DNA from: a virus
Direction: 5' to 3' (one strand)
Length of the DNA: 20,827 nucleotides
Virus record (IMG/VR): IMGVR_UViG_3300031566_000450
Span: 1-20,827 of that record
Notes under the pieces: generated by a model
The model's database searches: none
Seen by the model: the letters and a program-made list of their open reading frames with translations, nothing else
Told to the model about the DNA's origin: nothing
Part shown: piece by piece, positions 11,980-18,597 of the stretch
Numbering within the stretch: position 1 is the first letter of the stretch
Layout of the letters: each line of letters starts with the position of its first letter
Made by a program: the position numbers and the translations under genes

Positions 11980-14082
11980 ATGGCAAACGACCTGACGCTG
12001 TTCGATGCAAACGGCCGGGAATTGAAGAGCCCGTCTGTGGAACTCGAACAGCGGACCAACTTCGACGAGATCGTTTCCTCGTTCATGAGAGGCGTGCCGA
12101 TGACCGGTGCGCCAGTCGTCACTGAGAGGAACGCGTACCAGAAGCAGGTGTGGGTGTTCGCCTGCGTCACTGCTATCGCCAGGCTCGTCGCCTCGATCCC
12201 TATCGAGATTAGGAACATCTCATCCGGCAAACCGGTGAAAGAGGGACTGGTCCCTGACCTATTCCTCCGTCGCCCCGCCATCCGTCGGTCACGCTACGAA
12301 CTGATCTTCACCACGCTTGCCCACCTAGAGCTTTCAGGGAATGCGCTCTGGTTGATGGACCAGTCGTTAGGGGATGACCAGCCGCCGTTCAGCCTGAAGC
12401 CGCTCAATCCTCGCCGTACTATCCCGGTTCGTCGTCCGCACTCGCTGGACGTGATCGGCTACATGTACATGCCGGATCCGAACAACGACTCGCTGAAGAT
12501 TCCGTTGCGGCTCGACGAGGTGATCCACTTCAAGTACCCGAACCCCGAAGACGATGGCTGGGGACAGTCGCCGCTCGAAGCCGGGATGTTCGCCGTTCGT
12601 ACGGACGTGAAGGCAGCGGCGTACAACGAGAAGTTCTTCGACAACTCGGCGCAGCCTGGAGGCATTCTGCTTCACAAGCGTCCCCTGACGACTCCGCAGC
12701 GCGAGCAGATCGCAACGCAGTTCGAGGAAGAGTACGGCGGGGTGAACCAGTCGCATCGCACGGCGGTGTTGGCCGGCGAGTGGTCATACCAACAGGTTGG
12801 CTTGAACCAACGTGACATGGACTACCTCAATCAGAGGCAGTTCAGCAGGGAGCAGATCGGAGCCGTCTTTGGCGTTCCTGGAATCCTGATCAACGACCCG
12901 AACCGTTCGAACTACTCGACCGCATCGATCGAGATGCGGCTGTTCGCTGATAGCAACTGGGTACCGAAGGTCAAGTATATCGAGGACGTGATGCGGTCGC
13001 AGTTCTTCCGGCGCTTCGCTCCGGAACTGGAGATGCGTTTCCAGACGGCTGAGGCTCCCGGCCTTCGCGAGGCTACGAGCGAACGCATCGGTCAGATGAT
13101 CGACCTCAACAAGGCCGGCGTGCCGATGGCCGATCTGATCAGGCACTTCGAGATGCCTTGGAAGATCTACCCACACATGAAGCACTGGTGGATCCCGATC
13201 AGCATGGTCCCGGCCGATCCGGAGAGCGCGGCCAGCCTGCAGGAGATCAAGACGGACAAGACGATTCTGGGACAGGGCGAGGGTGGGCGACCGGCCGAGG
13301 GAGCGAAGTCGGACGGCGGCAAGCTGCCGGGTACGAAGGACAGCGACACCGCCACCCCACCCGAAGACAAGAAGCCGAAGGCCGTGGCCGCTGTTGGCGG
13401 TGGCCGTGCGGCCTACGTCGACAACCGGCGTGCGGTTTACTGGCGGTCCTACGACCGACTGTTGCAGAGCTACATTTCCATAGCCGAACGAAAGGTCAGC
13501 CGCGCGTTCTTTGAGTCGCGGCAGCGAGTTCTCGGGAACACGTTGCTGACGGGTAACAGCGCCGGGGATTTCTACAACGTGGACTACGAAGTCGAGGAAC
13601 TTCAGAAGCTGCTCGGCCCAATCGTCGGAGACGTATTGGAGCGTGCGGGGCAGATGGTCTTCGATGAACTGCAGCTAGAGCGGGAGTTTTTGCTGCACGA
13701 GGACGTTCCTCCGGAGCAGTATTCCGCTGCGCTTGAGGGATTGTCACAAATTCCGGAGACTATTAAGCCTGTATTGAATCACGCCGTGGAGGCAGGTGAG
13801 GTCCGGAGGGTATTCGATCTGCTAGGAAGCAAGTCGAAGTTGATTGCGCGTGCTGAACTCTCACGCTCCGTGAACCGTGGCCGTATGATCGCGATGCGTC
13901 TTGCTGGTATCGACCAGCATCAGTGGATCGCGGCACGAGCCGCAAGGGGAGTCGGGTGTGGCCACCTCAACGATGGCGAGGTTCGTCAGATAGGCGAGCC
14001 GTTCAGTAACGGCATGGTACATCCAGCGGAAGTAGCGGTGAATGGCGGGTGCTGTGGATGCATCACATTGCCGATGCCATAG
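11980..14082 (+). CDS. Portal protein fused to a MuF-like minor head domain
   Basis: This 700-residue protein starts at ATG 11980 with a GAGG-containing leader. The N-terminal about 440 residues are an HK97/lambda-family portal: KQVWVFACVTAIARLVASIPIEI, LAHLELSGNALWLM, VIHFKYPNPEDDGWGQSPLEAG, and the wing/crown segment RQFSREQIGAVFGVPGILINDPNRSNYSTASIEMRLFA. A Gly/Lys/Asp-rich linker (about 430-480) joins it to a MuF/SPP1 gp7-like domain ending QWIAARAARGVGCGHLNDGEVRQIGEPFSNGMVHPAEVAVNGGCCGCITLP. That end retains the 'H-N-G ... F-G-hP ... C-C' pattern of MuF proteins. The portal ring is the DNA entry vertex; the MuF part probably goes inside the head. Fusion of the two is known in some phages. 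Confidence 0.9.
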   Translation: MANDLTLFDANGRELKSPSVELEQRTNFDEIVSSFMRGVPMTGAPVVTERNAYQKQVWVFACVTAIARLVASIPIEIRNISSGKPVKEGLVPDLFLRRPAIRRSRYELIFTTLAHLELSGNALWLMDQSLGDDQPPFSLKPLNPRRTIPVRRPHSLDVIGYMYMPDPNNDSLKIPLRLDEVIHFKYPNPEDDGWGQSPLEAGMFAVRTDVKAAAYNEKFFDNSAQPGGILLHKRPLTTPQREQIATQFEEEYGGVNQSHRTAVLAGEWSYQQVGLNQRDMDYLNQRQFSREQIGAVFGVPGILINDPNRSNYSTASIEMRLFADSNWVPKVKYIEDVMRSQFFRRFAPELEMRFQTAEAPGLREATSERIGQMIDLNKAGVPMADLIRHFEMPWKIYPHMKHWWIPISMVPADPESAASLQEIKTDKTILGQGEGGRPAEGAKSDGGKLPGTKDSDTATPPEDKKPKAVAAVGGGRAAYVDNRRAVYWRSYDRLLQSYISIAERKVSRAFFESRQRVLGNTLLTGNSAGDFYNVDYEVEELQKLLGPIVGDVLERAGQMVFDELQLEREFLLHEDVPPEQYSAALEGLSQIPETIKPVLNHAVEAGEVRRVFDLLGSKSKLIARAELSRSVNRGRMIAMRLAGIDQHQWIAARAARGVGCGHLNDGEVRQIGEPFSNGMVHPAEVAVNGGCCGCITLPMP

Positions 14083-14094
14083 GAGTGTGTGGTC

Positions 14095-15357
14095 ATGAGT
14101 GAGAAGAAGTTCGAATACCGATCGTTCGACATCAGCAAGCGTGTTGTCGACGACGATCAGAGACTGATCGATTACTGTGCGTCGACAACCGGTATCGATC
14201 GGTACAAGACGCGTGTGCTGGATTGGAACGAAGACGGCATTGCGCGTTACCTGGGTCAGAACCCGGTCGTGCTCTGGGCTCACAACAGCCACATGCCGCC
14301 GATCGCCAGAACCCTGGCCATCAAGCACGAGCCAGGCAGGATGCTCACCCGCATCCAGTTCGCGCCGAAGGAAGTGTACGAGTTCGCGGACACTATCTAC
14401 AAGCTCAACCGCGAAGGCTTCCTGTCGGGACTGTCCGTCGGCTTCATGCCGGGGAAGAGGGAGTTCAACGAGGAACTCAAGTGTCTCGACCTCATGGACA
14501 ACGTCCTCTTCGAGCAATCGTGCGTGCCCATCCCCGGCAATGGCGATGCGGGGCGTCTCGAAAACGCCTTGCGTGATATGTCGATTCCCGAACCCCATCA
14601 GCACCTGCTCGTCGCGAACTACGCGATGAAGGCTGAGGGTATCGAGGGGATCAACGACATGAGCGCTCTGCAGAAGGACGTTCTGGGCTGGGCCGAGACC
14701 GAGCAGTTCGGTCGGTCGATCCAGGTCGATGTTCCCATCGAGTTCGAGGAGCCGGAAGGCGACGAGCCGGGACTGGGCGCGAAGGCCCCCGCCCCTGTCG
14801 TCAGCCAGCGAGCCCTGGAGCGGATCGAGGAACTCACTGAGGAGGTTCGGCTGGGCCAGACCCTGGCCGAGGAACTCACCCAGGATCTCAAGGTACAGAC
14901 GGACGAGAACGTGGCGATGCGTGCCTGGGTTCGCATTATCGCTGCAACCGTCGACTTCGACTTCACGAAGCTGGACGCGGACGGCTCGCTGCTGTCCCTG
15001 GCGTCGGCCGTGCAGGCCGCAACGGTGCGGATCGGTGCGACCCTATCCAGGCAGAACATGGAGCGCCTGGGTGCGGCTATCGACGCCCTGGTCTCGATTC
15101 GGGAATCGGCGGTGAAGGGCCAGGACATCGACGCCGACGACAATGACGAGCCGAGGAAGGCCCCGGACTCAAAGAGTGACGTGTCACCCGACGCGAAGCG
15201 CCTCGACGACATCGAGCGAGCGCTTCTCATGATCGGTGACCGACTCGACGACAAGACGCGCGTTACGAGTGCGCGACAGTTGATCGAGTCAGGAGAAGAG
15301 GATCGCCATGACAGCGTCATGGACTCGATTCTCGACAGATTGGGCGGCGGCAAGTAG
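14095..15357 (+). CDS. HK97-type prohead protease with long scaffold-like tail
   Basis: This 420-residue protein starts at ATG 14095, 9 nt after AGGAG (14081-14085); GTG 14089 is too close to that SD. Residues 1-165 are a U35/S78 prohead protease: VVLWAHNSHMPP with H63, FLSGLSVGFMPG with S114 (S111 also near), and LFEQSCVPIPGNGDA with E140, matching the His-Ser-Glu arrangement of HK97 gp4. The remaining about 255 residues are helical: a coiled-coil segment (RALERIEELTEEVRLGQTLAEELTQDL, about 240-266) and an acidic linker with DDNDEP. A tail of this size probably serves as the scaffold for head assembly and is then removed by the protease. This fits the apparent lack of a separate scaffold gene. 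Confidence 0.9.
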   Translation: MSEKKFEYRSFDISKRVVDDDQRLIDYCASTTGIDRYKTRVLDWNEDGIARYLGQNPVVLWAHNSHMPPIARTLAIKHEPGRMLTRIQFAPKEVYEFADTIYKLNREGFLSGLSVGFMPGKREFNEELKCLDLMDNVLFEQSCVPIPGNGDAGRLENALRDMSIPEPHQHLLVANYAMKAEGIEGINDMSALQKDVLGWAETEQFGRSIQVDVPIEFEEPEGDEPGLGAKAPAPVVSQRALERIEELTEEVRLGQTLAEELTQDLKVQTDENVAMRAWVRIIAATVDFDFTKLDADGSLLSLASAVQAATVRIGATLSRQNMERLGAAIDALVSIRESAVKGQDIDADDNDEPRKAPDSKSDVSPDAKRLDDIERALLMIGDRLDDKTRVTSARQLIESGEEDRHDSVMDSILDRLGGGK

Positions 15358-15360
15358 ACC

Positions 15361-15421
15361 GAGGCGTAACGCCTCAAGGTCGGGGCTAGCAACCGTTCGT
15401 GGTGCCCAGCGTGGTGCTGGG
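15361..15421. repeat. Two small hairpins in the leader of the Lys-rich gene
   Basis: The 77-nt gap after the protease gene contains GAGGCG-TAA-CGCCTC (15361-15375) and CCCAGC-GTGGT-GCTGGG (15405-15421). Neither is followed by a T tract. They may shape the transcript or protect mRNA ends; regulation is not shown. Confidence 0.4.
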
Positions 15422-15434
15422 ATGGAGGAAGAGG

Positions 15435-15857
15435 ATGACGATCGAAGACTTCGAACCTGAATCATGGGTTGAGGAGTGGCTGGGCGAACCGGCCTTCGAT
15501 CCGGAAGAGATCGCGATGCTGCCGCGTGGCAGCGGAGTTGGTGGTGGCGTGGCGCGTAAGGCGCTTGCGGCTGGTGGGATCAAGAACAAGGCCCAGCAGA
15601 CGCGCATCATCAATGCGAACAAGGACTCACGGGGACGTGTGAAGCGCGGAGGAATCACCAAGGCCATCAAGAAGGCTAGTAAGTCTGGCAAGGTGGGCAA
15701 GCGCGCAGCTACGGTTCTGGGATCCAAGAAATCTTCCGGCAAGAAGTCTGGTTCGAAGAAGGCCGCTAAGAAGGCTGCTAGCAAGAAGTCGACGAAGAAG
15801 GCTGCTAGCAAGAAGTCGACGAAGAAGGCTAAAGCATCGAAGAAGAAGAAGCGTTAG
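15435..15857 (+). CDS. Histone H1-like Lys/Ala-rich protein
   Basis: This 140-residue protein starts at ATG 15435 after a GGAGGAAGAGG leader. Residues 1-30 are acidic (MTIEDFEPESWVEEWLGEP), residues 35-95 contain Gly/Arg/Lys-rich helices (GGITKAIKKASKSGKVGKRA), and residues 95-140 are an almost pure Lys/Ala/Ser/Thr tail with KKAASKKSTKK repeats. Such tails bind DNA or RNA nonspecifically, as in bacterial histone H1-like proteins. Its place between protease and major capsid genes suggests a virion-associated DNA-condensing or head-assembly protein. A capsid decoration role is also possible. The tail contains a 27-bp perfect tandem repeat. Confidence 0.75.
   Translation: MTIEDFEPESWVEEWLGEPAFDPEEIAMLPRGSGVGGGVARKALAAGGIKNKAQQTRIINANKDSRGRVKRGGITKAIKKASKSGKVGKRAATVLGSKKSSGKKSGSKKAAKKAASKKSTKKAASKKSTKKAKASKKKKR
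15771..15824 (+). repeat. 27-bp perfect tandem repeat, two copies
   Basis: Positions 15771-15797 and 15798-15824 are identical 27-mers, each starting AAGGCTGCTAGC and ending GACGAAG. Each encodes KAASKKSTK in the basic tail of the Lys/Ala-rich protein. Identical third bases point to recent duplication by slippage. Confidence 0.9.
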
Positions 15858-15890
15858 GTAGTCATCCGTGAATTGAGATGGAGGTGATGT

Positions 15891-17108
15891 ATGAGTAAAG
15901 AAGGAAAGACTGGCCCCGACATCCACACGAAGTCGGACGATGTGCTTACGCGCATCCTTGCTGGTATCGAAGACATCGAAACGAAACACGGCGACAAGAT
16001 CGCGGATCTCTGCAAGGACTTCTCGCAGTTCCGCGAGACCCTCGACGAGCACAAGGCCTATATCACGGCCCTGGAGTCGAAGATCGCGAATCCGGATAAC
16101 CGCACGATCGCGGCTATCTACGGCGACACGGACGAGCAGCGGATGCACTCGCTGTCCGACTGGGTCACCAATCTGTACAACAAGCAGCACGGACTCTCGT
16201 TCCAGGAACGTGCCGATCAGGTGATCGGTACGGACGCCGATGGCGGCTTCCTCGTTCCGTCCCCGCTGTCGGCCGAGATCATCCGCATCGTCGAGCGGTA
16301 TGGCGTGGCGCGGTCAATCTTCCGCAACATGCCGATGACCGCGACGACTCTGCGGCTCAACGCGGATCTCGCTGGACCGGACGTGTTCTTCACCGCAGAG
16401 GCGGCGGCGATCACCCAGACCAAGGCGACCTTCAAGCAGGTCACCCTGACGGCTGAGAAGCTGGCTGCGCTGGATGAGTTGACGCTCGAAGTGGAGCAGG
16501 ACGCAATCCGACCGCTCGTCCCCTACCTGGTGACTCGCTTTGGCGAGTCGATCGCCAAGAAGGAAGACGACTCCATGTTCACCGGCACCTCGCCGTTCAC
16601 CGGAATCTTCGCGCACACCGCCGCCGCCGCCCCTACTGAAGGGCAGATGGCTCTCGTGAACGTGAGCGGAACGGCGGCTCTGGGTACCGAACTCACCGAC
16701 GTGCTGTACGACGATCTCGTCGACACGATGCACGCCGTGAACGAGAATCTCGTGTTCAGTGGAACCTGGTTGTTCCATCACACGGTTCTCGCTCAGCTTC
16801 GTAAGCTGAAGGATCTGGACAACAACCCGATCTGGGCACCGATGGCCGCTGGCGCACCCGCGACGATTCTGGGGCAACCCTATCTCCTCGCGAACCGTGC
16901 GCCTTCGAGCTTCAGCGGCAACGACAAGCCGATCCTCATGTACGGGGACTACTCGTACGGCGTGTTCGGTAATCGGATGGGGCTGGAGATCGCATTCTCC
17001 ACGGACGCCGGGTTCAAGACGGCGTCGAGGTTCATGCGAACCCTGGAACGCATCGCGTACGTGACGACCAAGCCGAACGCATTCGCGCGTCTGGAAACCG
17101 TCTCGTAA
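15891..17108 (+). CDS. Major capsid protein, HK97 fold
   Basis: This 405-residue protein starts at ATG 15891 behind a very strong GGAGGTGAT, as expected for the most abundant virion protein. Residues 8-70 are a charged helical delta-domain-like region (DDVLTRILAGIEDIETKHGDKIADL...ALESKI). The mature-type domain begins at about residue 113 with GTDADGGFLVPSPLSAEIIRIVERYGVARSIFRNMPM, then LNADLAGPDVFFTAEAAAITQTKATFKQVTLTAEKLAALDELTLE, the usual E-loop and spine region, and a C-terminal P-domain (ILMYGDYSYGVFGNRMGLEIAFSTDAGF). The prohead protease is expected to cleave before about residue 110. It forms the icosahedral shell. A strong terminator follows. Confidence 0.95.
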   Translation: MSKEGKTGPDIHTKSDDVLTRILAGIEDIETKHGDKIADLCKDFSQFRETLDEHKAYITALESKIANPDNRTIAAIYGDTDEQRMHSLSDWVTNLYNKQHGLSFQERADQVIGTDADGGFLVPSPLSAEIIRIVERYGVARSIFRNMPMTATTLRLNADLAGPDVFFTAEAAAITQTKATFKQVTLTAEKLAALDELTLEVEQDAIRPLVPYLVTRFGESIAKKEDDSMFTGTSPFTGIFAHTAAAAPTEGQMALVNVSGTAALGTELTDVLYDDLVDTMHAVNENLVFSGTWLFHHTVLAQLRKLKDLDNNPIWAPMAAGAPATILGQPYLLANRAPSSFSGNDKPILMYGDYSYGVFGNRMGLEIAFSTDAGFKTASRFMRTLERIAYVTTKPNAFARLETVS

Positions 17109-17113
17109 CCGCT

Positions 17114-17127
17114 GACCGTATACGGTC
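17114..17127. repeat. 14-bp perfect palindrome
   Basis: GACCGTATACGGTC is a perfect palindrome 5 nt after the capsid stop and 6 nt before the terminator stem. It could be a DNA-binding site or a small extra hairpin protecting the capsid mRNA end. Confidence 0.55.
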
Positions 17128-17133
17128 GTAGCC

Positions 17134-17166
17134 GGGGGGCGGGGCCATGCGTCCCGCCCCCCTTTT
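17134..17166 (+). terminator. Strong intrinsic terminator after the capsid gene
   Basis: GGGGGGCGGG (17134-17143) pairs perfectly with CCCGCCCCCC (17153-17162) around a 9-nt loop, followed by TTTTGGTTTT. The all-GC stem and T-rich tail indicate efficient termination of the capsid transcript. An ATG lies in its loop, in frame with the glycosyltransferase, but is unlikely to be used. Confidence 0.9.
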
Positions 17167-17173
17167 GGTTTTC

Positions 17174-18208
17174 ATGGGCGAAGCCGCAGAAAAACTTACG
17201 TCGCCATGGCCGATGTCGCGGGTACGCTGGTCGCAGCCGATGACGAAGAGTTACGGGGGCTTTATCGGATACGGCAACCTGTCGCGTGATCTCGGTAAGT
17301 GCATCACACCCGACGACAGTGCGCCCTGTAGCCTCACCCTCGCAGACCCGTCGCTTTCGCTAGAGGACGTAGGCGGGACGAAGCTGCTGTACACAATGTG
17401 GGAGAGTCGCGACTTCCCACGTGCCTATGTAGAGAACATCGAATTTGCCGATGTGCTGATTGTCCCATCGCGATTCTGTCACGACACGTTCAAGAAACAT
17501 TTCCCTAAGAAGCCGATCCACTTGCTGTCACCAGCGGTGGATTCGGAAACGTACACGTACCGGCGACGCAAGAAGCCACGCGTGAACAAGGGAGAGAAGT
17601 TCCGATGGCTGTGGGTCAACGCTCCCGACGTTCGCAAGGGCTACCATATGCTGGCCCAGGTCTGGGAGAAGACCTTCATGAAGGCTCCATGGTGTGAGCT
17701 TTACCTGAAGACGACGAACAACACCGAGGACAAGTTCGAGCGCAGAGCCAACGCGATCTTTGATTCACGCTTCCTGCCTAAAGACGAACTCGTCGACCTG
17801 TACCACTCCGCTCACGGGTTCATCTATCCGACATGGGGCGAAGGCTTTGGCTACACGTTAGCTGAAGCGATGGCGACGGGGCTGCCGTCCGTGGCCACGA
17901 ACTGGTCAGGCCAGACCGACTTTATGAACCCGGCCGTGGGCTACCCGGTCGACTACGACTTCTGGCGCGTGACGCGCGAACTGCATGTCTCGGCAGGGGG
18001 TGGCGAGTCTCACTCGTTGGCCGAGGACATGAAGTACGAGATCTCGATCTGCAAGGTCAGGGACATGATCCGGCAGATGGCAACGGTGATGGACAAGTAC
18101 TCGCCTGCTGTCGAGAAAGCGCAACGAGGTGCGCGATTGATCCGACGAGACTACACTCTTGAGAAGATGGCGGCGGGGCTGCACGAGATAGTGGAGAGGT
18201 ATTCGTAA
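17174..18208 (+). CDS. GT-B fold glycosyltransferase (GT4-like)
   Basis: This 344-residue protein (from ATG 17174) is a GT-B glycosyltransferase. The N-terminal domain has YGGFIGYGNLSRDL, the glycine-rich acceptor-site loop of GT4-like enzymes, and EFADVLIVPSRFCHDTF. The C-terminal donor-binding domain has FRWLWVNAPDVRKGYHMLAQVWEKTF and the E-x7-E nucleotide-sugar motif EGFGYTLAE (223-231), followed by AMATGLPSVATNWSGQTDF. It transfers a sugar from an activated donor; the acceptor could be a virion protein, host surface sugar or modified DNA. Lying amid head/tail genes, a virion protein is my first guess. The start is uncertain: ATG 17147 lies inside the terminator loop, and ATG 17213 (MSRVRWSQP) is also plausible. 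None has a good SD. Confidence 0.83.
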   Translation: MGEAAEKLTSPWPMSRVRWSQPMTKSYGGFIGYGNLSRDLGKCITPDDSAPCSLTLADPSLSLEDVGGTKLLYTMWESRDFPRAYVENIEFADVLIVPSRFCHDTFKKHFPKKPIHLLSPAVDSETYTYRRRKKPRVNKGEKFRWLWVNAPDVRKGYHMLAQVWEKTFMKAPWCELYLKTTNNTEDKFERRANAIFDSRFLPKDELVDLYHSAHGFIYPTWGEGFGYTLAEAMATGLPSVATNWSGQTDFMNPAVGYPVDYDFWRVTRELHVSAGGGESHSLAEDMKYEISICKVRDMIRQMATVMDKYSPAVEKAQRGARLIRRDYTLEKMAAGLHEIVERYS

Positions 18209-18597
18209 TGGCTGATGGAGCAGTAATCGCGGTCCCAAGGGCGACGCAGACAGGCGACCAGAACATCGAATCGATTGAGGCGGATCGTGGCGGTGGCATC
18301 CGCCTGATCCAGAGCGTCTGCCAGCCGTGCATCCCAGGAACGGTGGTCGTGACTGGCCAGATCTCGGTTCTCACGTCGAGCACCACGATCCGAGCGGCGA
18401 ATGACAATCGCGTGTCTCTTTGGATCTACAACAACGGGAACCAGACGGTCTTCATCCGTCAGGGTACGGCAGTCATCACGGATTGGCCCGTCCCTCCGGG
18501 TGGATGGTTCCAGGATAGCCTGACGCCAGGGGCCTGGTCGGGGATCTCGAACAGCGGGACGCAGAACGTCCGGTTCATGGAGGTAGGCCTTCCATGA
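18208..18597 (+). CDS. Small beta-rich virion-type protein
   Basis: This 129-residue protein starts at ATG 18208 overlapping the glycosyltransferase stop (TAATG) with GGAGAGG upstream. The C-terminal two thirds (ANDNRVSLWIYNNGNQTVFIRQGTAVITDWPVPPGGWFQDS...NVRFMEVG) has the 'NR-SL-I-NNG--TV-I--G' beta-sandwich pattern common in phage structural or decoration proteins. The N-terminal 40 residues are polar. It is probably a virion component such as a head decoration or fibre-associated protein. No specific family name is claimed. Its stop overlaps the start of the long fibre-like gene (ATGA). Confidence 0.75.
   Translation: MADGAVIAVPRATQTGDQNIESIEADRGGGIRLIQSVCQPCIPGTVVVTGQISVLTSSTTIRAANDNRVSLWIYNNGNQTVFIRQGTAVITDWPVPPGGWFQDSLTPGAWSGISNSGTQNVRFMEVGLP

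Noticed and set aside
13861-14604. Long reverse-strand open frame across the portal/protease junction
   Set aside because: It lies opposite two well-supported genes and shows no family pattern; GC-rich coding DNA often leaves such open frames on the other strand.
14619-15392. Reverse-strand frame rich in Ser and Arg opposite the protease tail
   Set aside because: Composition is that of an antisense shadow, and there is no SD or motif.
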